Positions 1 through 4,712 of a stretch of DNA of 6,181 nt are shown here, piece after piece. The notes below the pieces were generated by a model. The model ran no database searches, was not told where the DNA came from, and was given only the letters and a program-made list of their open reading frames with translations. Every line of letters begins with the position of its first letter. Position 1 is the stretch's first letter. A program made the position numbers and the translations under genes. This stretch comes from Treponema sp. (GTDB lineage: Bacteria; Spirochaetota; Spirochaetia; Treponematales; Breznakiellaceae), in assembly GCA_031288815.1 (NCBI GenBank), contig JAITQR010000015.1, forward strand, positions 1 through 6,181. Reading direction: 5' to 3'.

Positions 1-1
1 G

Positions 2-520
2 GCGCTCAGGGACATAAACGGCGGGAAGCTCTACGACGACGTGTTTGTATTCGCCCCGGTAAAGCCCGTGGTGGAAATGGGGGACAAGCTCCTGGGGAAC
101 GACGGCTGCCTCAACTTCTTCGCCGGCCCTACCGACACGGCCTTTTCGGCCGTATTTAACTTCTACAACGTCCACTACGAGTCCCATCACCTGGTGGGAA
201 CCACCGGGGGAAACACCGAGGACCTCAAGGAATCCATCGCCATGATGGCCGCGAAAGAACTCAACCCCTCGGCGCTGGTCACCCACGTGGGGGGCCTTAA
301 CGCCGTGACGGAACCCACCCTCAACCTGGACAAGATCCCCGGCGGCAAAAAACTCATCTACACCCATAAAAACCTCCCCCTTACGGCCATAGCGGACTTT
401 GCCGGGAAGGGAGAGACCGATCCCTTCTGGAAAACCCTGGCGGACATTACCGGAAAGAACAACCAGCTCTGGTGCAGGGAGGCGGAGGATTATCTTCTGA
501 AAAACGCCCCGGATATTTAG
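2..520 (+). CDS. Zinc-type medium-chain dehydrogenase, L-sorbose-1-phosphate reductase-like (3' part)
   Basis: The frame is open from the first full codon at base 2 to TAG at 518-520, giving the last 172 residues of a protein whose start lies outside the window. Family members are usually about 400 residues, so roughly the C-terminal 40 percent is seen. The fragment contains FFAGPTD, then FNFYNVHYESHHLVGTTGG, then NPSALVTHVGGLNAV. The last resembles the conserved Thr-His stretch near the end of sorbitol/alcohol dehydrogenases, and the middle part is typical of the sorbose-phosphate reductase group. Such enzymes reduce a keto-sugar phosphate to a sugar-alcohol phosphate with NAD(P)H in the cytoplasm. 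The catalytic zinc ligands of the N-terminal half are not visible, so substrate and metal use cannot be judged. GTG at 41 is an internal codon, not the start. Dehydrogenase superfamily is fairly sure; the sorbose-phosphate assignment is from recalled similarity. Confidence 0.8.
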   Translation, partial: ALRDINGGKLYDDVFVFAPVKPVVEMGDKLLGNDGCLNFFAGPTDTAFSAVFNFYNVHYESHHLVGTTGGNTEDLKESIAMMAAKELNPSALVTHVGGLNAVTEPTLNLDKIPGGKKLIYTHKNLPLTAIADFAGKGETDPFWKTLADITGKNNQLWCREAEDYLLKNAPDI

Positions 521-539
521 GGTCTGTCAAGTTTAGACC
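521..539. repeat. Short inverted repeat GGTCT/AGACC between convergent genes
   Basis: GGTCT (521-525) and AGACC (535-539) can pair around a 9-base loop. The repeat starts directly after the TAG of the dehydrogenase gene and lies 12 bases before the TTA that marks the end of the minus-strand antitoxin relic. No T-run follows on either strand, so it is not a canonical terminator. It could be a weak shared 3' hairpin or the edge of an old insertion; neither can be decided from the sequence. Confidence 0.35.
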
Positions 540-551
540 AACGAGGACACC

Positions 552-851
552 TTAGGCGGATGCTTTCCGCTCTACCCTGAGACGGAAGCCCAGATTATCG
601 AGTGCTTTCATCACCGTTAAGAAAGACGGGTTTCCCGCGGGGGAAAGGGATTTGTACAAACTGGCCCGGTCAAGATTAAGGTCCCTGGCGATTTGGGCCA
701 TTCCTTTTGAGCGGGCTATGTCTCCGATGGCCTTTAACAGATATTCGGGATCGTTTTCCCGTATGGCAAGTTCGATGACCGCCTCAATCGTGCCTACAAC
801 GTCTTCCTTGGTCTCAATTTAGTCCGCAAAGTTCCAGTCTCCAAAAGTCAT
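552..851 (-). pseudogene. HigA-type antitoxin (HTH, XRE-like) with stop at codon 11
   Basis: Read on the minus strand from ATG (849-851) to TAA (552-554) this is 100 codons in one frame, with one internal stop, TAA at 819-821 (codon 11). The first ten residues are MTFGDWNFAD. After the stop the frame gives 88 residues containing EYLLKAIGDIARSKGMAQIA, then LDRASLYKSLSP, AGNPSFLTVM and KALDNLGFRL. This is the helix-turn-helix pattern of the 'addiction module antidote' family, which is about 95-100 residues long, so the length is complete. A GGGGG run 7 bases before ATG is a plausible ribosome site. Such proteins neutralise a RelE/HigB-like toxin and repress their own operon. The toxin gene normally precedes the antitoxin gene; here bases 852-1017 are too short and hold none. 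Loss of the bases CAA from GAC-TAC-AAA-ATT would give the seen GAC-TAA-ATT in one event, but this is a guess. No good in-frame start follows the stop, so it is probably dead. Confidence 0.75.
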
Positions 852-879
852 GGGTACCCCCTTTATGTACAAATTTTCG

Positions 880-896
880 AAAAAAGTGACTTTTTT
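880..896. repeat. AT-rich palindrome AAAAAAG-TGA-CTTTTTT followed by T-run
   Basis: Seven bases (880-886) pair with seven (890-896) around TGA, and the plus strand continues with further T residues to about 904. On the plus strand this has the outline of a rho-independent terminator but with only one G-C pair, so its stability would be low. It sits in the AT-rich spacer between the antitoxin relic and the kinase gene. It could instead be part of an upstream promoter element or a protein-binding site. Confidence 0.3.
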
Positions 897-935
897 TGTT
901 TTTTAGGTGTATTTCGTTCAAAAGGACAGCCTTAC

Positions 936-950
936 CATTTGAATCAAATG
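936..950. promoter_or_regulatory. Perfect 15-base palindrome, possible operator
   Basis: CATTTGA-A-TCAAATG is a perfect dyad with one central base. It ends 67 bases before the kinase ATG, in the region where a promoter for the kinase/receiver operon would be expected, and so suits a dimeric DNA-binding regulator. No convincing -35/-10 pair was found beside it, so promoter position and regulation remain inference. A chance palindrome in AT-rich DNA is possible. Confidence 0.35.
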
Positions 951-1006
951 AATTTTAAAGCTCCGTCCATAGGGGACACCGGTTTTTTGAGGGATTTTGA
1001 TTTGAG

Positions 1007-1013
1007 AGGAGGG
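1007..1013 (+). promoter_or_regulatory. Ribosome binding site of hybrid kinase
   Basis: AGGAGGG lies four bases before ATG at 1018 and is nearly a full match to the anti-Shine-Dalgarno sequence. It fixes the kinase start at 1018, which also places the first membrane segment directly at the N-terminus. Confidence 0.8.
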
Positions 1014-1017
1014 CGCT

Positions 1018-3948
1018 ATGCCGCTACCAATTCGTACCAAGGTTATCGGTATCATATCGGCAATAATCGCGGGAATGACCGCGGCCAGCGTGATTGCCGG
1101 GATAAGCCTGACCAGCCGTAATCTCGTGGAAACTATTGAAAACGACATGGGCGTGTCAGGGGTCATCGCCGAACAGCTTATCGCGGAAAAGGTCGCCCGT
1201 TTGCGGACGGATATGCGGCTTGTGGCGGAAAAATGCCGAGCCTTGGACGATGAGCGGGTTAAAAAGGTTTTACGGGAGGAAGCGGTCAATCTGGGTTATT
1301 TGACCATAGGGCTGATCGGCGGGGACGGCAGGATGCTGGCCTACGGCGTTAAGCCGCCGGACCCCAAAATTGTCGAAACCGAAAATGCCCGGCGGGCGGC
1401 CAGGGGCGAAGTGGTGATGAGTACCACCCAGTTTAACAACTACGGGGACTTTATCATGCGGTTCTGGATACCGCTGGAAGACGGCCGGCTTCTGGTGGCC
1501 AGCCTGCCGGGAACGGTGATAAGCGATATGCTGTCCCGGTTCAGGATCTGGGAGACGGGCAACATCTTTGTTCTCGATCATCAGGGGGTAATGATTGCCA
1601 ACCCGAATCCCCGGCTCGTCTTTGAGCGCGTTAATTATATCCAGGCGGCGGAAACCGAGGAACAATACCGCCCCATGGCGGGGGTTTTTTCCTCCATGGT
1701 CAAGGGAAATACGGGGACGGGAGAGTATAGTTACGGGGGGGCAAAGTGGATCTGCGCGTACCGGCCCATCCAGGGAACCGACGGCTGGTCTCTGGGTGTG
1801 GCCTGCCCCGTCATAGAAAGCCCCATATCCCATGTGGTGCGGTCCTTTCTGGTTTCCGGGGCCGTATTTCTTGGATTGGGACTCATGGTGACGTTTTTCG
1901 CCGCGGGCTTTATTTCCCGCCCCTTTGAAAAAATCGAGGAACTGGCCCTGGCGGCCAAGTCCGCGTCGGAAGCGAAAAGCCATTTCCTGGCCAACATGAG
2001 TCATGAGATGCGCACTCCCCTCAACGCCATCATCGGGTTTTCCGAAATGGAACTGGGGAAAGAGCGGAAAGGGGAAGCGCAGACCCTATACTCCGAGGGA
2101 ACCAGGGAAAGCCTGGAAAAGATTTACGGTTCCGGCATGACGCTCCTGGGACTTATCAACGATATTCTGGATATCTCCAAGATTGAATCGGGAAGATTCG
2201 AGCTGGTTCCGGTGAATTACGATATGCCCAGCCTGCTGAACGATACGGTGGTTCTCAATATCGTGCGCATCGGCAGCAAACCTATCGTCTTCAAGCTGGA
2301 TATCGATGAAAACCTTCCGGCCCGGCTTTTCGGCGACGAGCTGCGGATAAAACAGATACTCAACAACCTCCTCTCCAACGCGTTTAAGTACACCAAGGAG
2401 GGAACAGTAATTCTGCGTATCCGCTGCGAGCGGGACGGCCCGGGGGTGTGGATGAACGCCAGCGTTTCCGACACCGGCATAGGCATACGGGAGGAAGATA
2501 AGGGGAAAGTCTTCGGCGAATACAACCAACTGAACGCCTTAAGCAACCGCCATATCGAGGGGACCGGCCTGGGTCTCGCCATCACCAGACGGATAGCGGA
2601 GATGATGAGCGGTACTATTACCATGGAGAGCGAATACGGCAGGGGAAGCACCTTTACCGTCCGCCTTCTCCAGGGTTTTGCCGGCGAAGCCGTTATCGGC
2701 AAGGCGCTTGCCGACAAGCTCAAGGAGTTCCGGTATACCATGGCCCGCCATGACAGGAACAAACAACTGGTGCGGAGTTTCATTCCCTACGCCAGGGTGC
2801 TGGTGGTTGACGACGTGGTTACCAACCTTGATCTTGCCCGGGGAATCATGGCGCCCTACGGCATGACCGTTGACTGTGTTACCGACGGAAAAACGGCAAT
2901 CGACCTGATACGGAAGGGAGAACCCCGGTACACCGTTATCTTCATGGATCACATGATGCCCGGCATGGACGGCATCGAGGCGGCAAGGATCATCAGGAAT
3001 GAAATAGGCACCGAGTACGCCAGGACCATACCCATCATCGCCCTTACGGCCAACGCGATCATCGGCAACGAGGAGCTGTTTTTCAACAACGGCTTCCAGG
3101 ATTTTCTTACCAAGCCTATTGATATCATGAAACTGAACGAGACGATTAACCGCTGGGTGCGGGACAAAAAAATGGAGAAAGAGATGGGCCTTGACAAGGG
3201 GAGTCTTATGGCGGGGGAAAAACAGGAAGAGGATGTCGAAATGCTGTACGGCCCGGAGGAAACGGACATGCTCCTCCATTTCACGGACAGTATCCGGTCC
3301 AATCCGGTGGAAGGTCTTAACGTGAAAAAGGGAATCGATCGTTTCGGGGGAGACAGAATCGCCTACCTGGACTGTCTGCGGTCCTACGCGGCCCATACCC
3401 CGTCCCTGCTTTCGGCTGTAAAGACCATAGGGGCGCCGGCGGATTACGCCATAACCGTGCACGGCGTCAAGGGTTCCAGCTACGGCATAGCCGCGGATAC
3501 AATCGGGCAAAAAGCGGAAGAACTGGAACACGCGGCCAGGGCCGGAAACCTGGCTTTTATCGAAGCCGAAAACGGGGGCTTTGTGGACGCTCTTGAGAAA
3601 TTCATCGGCGGCTTAACAAGAATCATTGACGGCCTGGAACAAAAGCGGAAAAGGCCCCTGAAGCCGGCCCCGGACACGGCCTTGCTGGCAAAGATCCGGG
3701 CGGCGGCGGAAAACTACGATATGGGCGAGCTTGACCGGGTCATGGGGGAACTGGAACAGTACAATTACGAATCCAACACGGATCTTGTGCTCTGGCTGCG
3801 GGCACAGATCGACAAGTGCGGATTCGAGGAGATAACGGAGTGGCTTATGCCCCCGGAACGGGAAAATATCCTGCTTTTTGAAACGGGGTATAGACTGGAG
3901 GAAGGAGCGGACTATGAAAGACCGACGGCGGATAGTTTTCTTGGTTGA
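1018..3948 (+). CDS. Membrane hybrid sensor histidine kinase: Cache, HisKA, HATPase_c, REC, HPt
   Basis: The product has 976 residues. A hydrophobic segment at about 8-30 and another at about 277-299 frame an extracytoplasmic sensor of about 245 residues. This has Cache-type features: IFVLDHQGVMIANP at 183-196 and GWSLGVACP at 256-264. Only about 30 residues separate membrane segment two from the H box, so a full HAMP domain is missing. HisKA: SHEMRTPLN with phospho-acceptor His329. HATPase_c: N box with Asn454, DTGIGI at 485-490, GTGLGL at 515-520, YGRGSTF at 540-546; all look intact. REC at about 592-712: Asp598/Asp599, phospho-acceptor Asp644 (MDHMMPGMDG), Thr677, Lys699. HPt at about 770-885: His815 in VHGVKGSS. 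A tail of about 90 residues follows, with no family recognised by me. All residues for a His-Asp-His relay are present. The ligand is unknown; small organic molecules are usual for Cache domains. The last 35 bases overlap the receiver gene, so the two form an operon. Confidence 0.95.
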   Translation: MPLPIRTKVIGIISAIIAGMTAASVIAGISLTSRNLVETIENDMGVSGVIAEQLIAEKVARLRTDMRLVAEKCRALDDERVKKVLREEAVNLGYLTIGLIGGDGRMLAYGVKPPDPKIVETENARRAARGEVVMSTTQFNNYGDFIMRFWIPLEDGRLLVASLPGTVISDMLSRFRIWETGNIFVLDHQGVMIANPNPRLVFERVNYIQAAETEEQYRPMAGVFSSMVKGNTGTGEYSYGGAKWICAYRPIQGTDGWSLGVACPVIESPISHVVRSFLVSGAVFLGLGLMVTFFAAGFISRPFEKIEELALAAKSASEAKSHFLANMSHEMRTPLNAIIGFSEMELGKERKGEAQTLYSEGTRESLEKIYGSGMTLLGLINDILDISKIESGRFELVPVNYDMPSLLNDTVVLNIVRIGSKPIVFKLDIDENLPARLFGDELRIKQILNNLLSNAFKYTKEGTVILRIRCERDGPGVWMNASVSDTGIGIREEDKGKVFGEYNQLNALSNRHIEGTGLGLAITRRIAEMMSGTITMESEYGRGSTFTVRLLQGFAGEAVIGKALADKLKEFRYTMARHDRNKQLVRSFIPYARVLVVDDVVTNLDLARGIMAPYGMTVDCVTDGKTAIDLIRKGEPRYTVIFMDHMMPGMDGIEAARIIRNEIGTEYARTIPIIALTANAIIGNEELFFNNGFQDFLTKPIDIMKLNETINRWVRDKKMEKEMGLDKGSLMAGEKQEEDVEMLYGPEETDMLLHFTDSIRSNPVEGLNVKKGIDRFGGDRIAYLDCLRSYAAHTPSLLSAVKTIGAPADYAITVHGVKGSSYGIAADTIGQKAEELEHAARAGNLAFIEAENGGFVDALEKFIGGLTRIIDGLEQKRKRPLKPAPDTALLAKIRAAAENYDMGELDRVMGELEQYNYESNTDLVLWLRAQIDKCGFEEITEWLMPPERENILLFETGYRLEEGADYERPTADSFLG
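3897..3907 (+). promoter_or_regulatory. Ribosome binding site of lone receiver gene
   Basis: GGAGGAAGGAG inside the kinase 3' end holds two Shine-Dalgarno-like cores; the second (AAGGAG) is six bases before ATG at 3914. It decides for this ATG over the upstream in-frame TTG at 3878, which has no such site and would add residues outside the receiver fold. Confidence 0.75.
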
Positions 3949-4354
3949 CGACAATATGACTAACCTTATGGCCGGAAAAGCCATACTGAAGGACGACTAC
4001 AATGTTTTCCCCATACCTTCGGGCTATAAACTTCTTGAGATTCTGGAAAAGGTACGTCCGGATCTGATCCTTTTGGATATTGAGATGCCCGGAATGAACG
4101 GCTATGAGACGATAAAAAAACTCAAGGCGGAACAGAAAACCGCCGGTATTCCGGTTATCTTTCTTACCGCGGGGAGCGATACCGGCGGCGAACATGAGGG
4201 CCTAAGCCTGGGCGCCGTGGATTATATCTATAAACCCTTCTCCCCGGCCCCGTTCCTGGAGCGTATAAGGGACCAGCTCCTCGCGCCGGAGGATTACGAT
4301 GACAACGCGCGGCAAGCGGCGCGGAAACAAACCCTGCCGGCGGCGGAACCGTAA
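3914..4354 (+). CDS. Stand-alone response regulator receiver (CheY-like)
   Basis: The product has 146 residues. It is one REC domain spanning about 5-122, with a short Ala/Gln/Arg-rich tail to 146 and no DNA-binding or enzymatic output domain. Visible key residues are Asp12 and Asp13 (FLVDDN), phospho-acceptor Asp55 in LLDIEMPGMNG, Thr85 in IFLTAG and Lys107 in IYKPF. All are the standard ones, so it should be phosphorylated on Asp55. It starts inside the kinase gene (35-base overlap) with its own ribosome site, which implies co-transcription and likely translational coupling. The natural donor is the HPt His815 of the kinase, making this the last step of a phosphorelay. As it has no output domain, it must act by binding another protein, or serve as a phosphate sink. 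The target is not shown by the sequence; the MalT-like regulator downstream is a candidate only by position. Confidence 0.92.
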   Translation: MKDRRRIVFLVDDNMTNLMAGKAILKDDYNVFPIPSGYKLLEILEKVRPDLILLDIEMPGMNGYETIKKLKAEQKTAGIPVIFLTAGSDTGGEHEGLSLGAVDYIYKPFSPAPFLERIRDQLLAPEDYDDNARQAARKQTLPAAEP

Positions 4355-4359
4355 AACAC

Positions 4360-4376
4360 CCCTCCCCGGCCCGCCG
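4360..4376 (+). repeat. 17-base direct repeat, copy 1
   Basis: CCCTCCCCGGCCCGCCG occurs here, five bases after the receiver stop codon, and again exactly at 4475-4491. The two copies flank the hairpin region, which suggests a unit bounded by repeats, such as a REP-like or small non-autonomous element. In GC-rich DNA a 17-base exact match is unlikely by chance. Confidence 0.7.
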
Positions 4377-4379
4377 CGC

Positions 4380-4429
4380 TTTACCCCGCGGACTTGCGGC
4401 TAAAGCCGCTTCGGGGCTTGGGGGGTAAA
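4380..4429. repeat. Long palindromic hairpin between receiver and MalT-like genes
   Basis: TTTACCCC (4380-4387) pairs with GGGGTAAA (4422-4429). Inside it GCGGC (4396-4400) pairs with GCCGC (4405-4409) around TAAA. An alternative pairing is CCCCG (4384-4388) with CGGGG (4412-4416). Nested and competing stems like these are typical of REP/MITE-like elements or transcript 3' structures. The A-run after it (4427-4433) is on the wrong strand to terminate plus-strand transcription. Confidence 0.55.
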
Positions 4430-4474
4430 AAAACGCCACCCGGGCGGCTTGCCCGCGCCGGGGTATGACTCAAA

Positions 4475-4491
4475 CCCTCCCCGGCCCGCCG
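4475..4491 (+). repeat. 17-base direct repeat, copy 2
   Basis: Exact second copy of the sequence at 4360-4376, 115 bases downstream in the same orientation. Together they enclose the palindrome and the smaller hairpin. Confidence 0.7.
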
Positions 4492-4559
4492 GCAACAGGC
4501 TTCCGGTCTTCGGGCAAGGGTATTCCCGTCGCCTCACGTATCGCGCCCCCACCTCCGTG

Positions 4560-4589
4560 TTGACAGATCCGATTTGAGGGAATTATTAT
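4560..4589 (+). promoter_or_regulatory. Sigma70-like promoter of the MalT-like gene
   Basis: A perfect -35 TTGACA (4560-4565) and a -10 TATTAT (4584-4589) are separated by 18 bases. The -10 lies in a short AT-rich stretch just after the GC-rich repeats. Transcription would begin near 4596, leaving an untranslated leader of about 117 bases before ATG at 4713. This implies that the regulator gene can be expressed apart from the kinase/receiver operon. Confidence 0.65.
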
Positions 4590-4599
4590 CTTACCATAC

Positions 4600-4627
4600 T
4601 TTACTATCCAGTAAAAAACGTATACGT
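4600..4627 (+). promoter_or_regulatory. Leader hairpin and palindrome downstream of promoter
   Basis: TTTACT (4600-4605) pairs with AGTAAA (4610-4615) around ATCC, and is followed by the perfect 10-base palindrome ACGTATACGT (4618-4627). Both lie just after the predicted transcription start, where a repressor could block transcription or an RNA structure could form. No riboswitch family is recognised. The role is inference from position. Confidence 0.35.
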
Positions 4628-4712
4628 GCTCTGGAATGCGGTTTTTCAGCGGGGCTTTTCAAAACGCCGGATTTGAAAAAGGTGGATTTAAAAAGGATAT
4701 TCAGGAAAAAAA

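Larger units (their letters stand above)
4355..4559. other. Gene-free GC-rich spacer with hairpins and direct repeats
   Basis: No frame here has a credible start, ribosome site or family motif; the minus-strand open frame is a shadow of base composition. The stretch is strongly GC-rich and holds a 17-base direct repeat, a large palindrome (4380-4429) and a smaller hairpin CGGGC-GGCTT-GCCCG (4441-4455). CCCCGGC (4364-4370) can also pair with GCCGGGG (4457-4463), so the whole unit could fold together. No T-run follows any hairpin on the plus strand, so a classic terminator for the kinase/receiver operon is not seen. Confidence 0.6.

Noticed and set aside
1270..2004. 244-codon minus-strand open frame opposite the Cache region
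   Set aside because: No ribosome site or domain pattern; explained by codon bias of the kinase gene.
2539..3531. Long open frame of 330 codons on the minus strand inside the kinase gene
   Set aside because: It lies fully opposite a kinase with intact motifs; its product is rich in His, Gly and Val without recognisable domains, as expected for a GC-biased antisense shadow.
3878..3913. Upstream TTG start for the lone receiver
   Set aside because: No ribosome site precedes it, while ATG at 3914 has AAGGAG at ideal spacing and starts just before the first receiver strand.
4380..4436. Rho-independent terminator for the kinase/receiver operon
   Set aside because: The hairpin is followed by A residues, not T, on the plus strand, and on the minus strand the T-run comes before the stem.
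4355..4500. CRISPR array
   Set aside because: Only two copies of a 17-base repeat, with one spacer of 98 bases that itself folds; no regular spacing and no cas genes.
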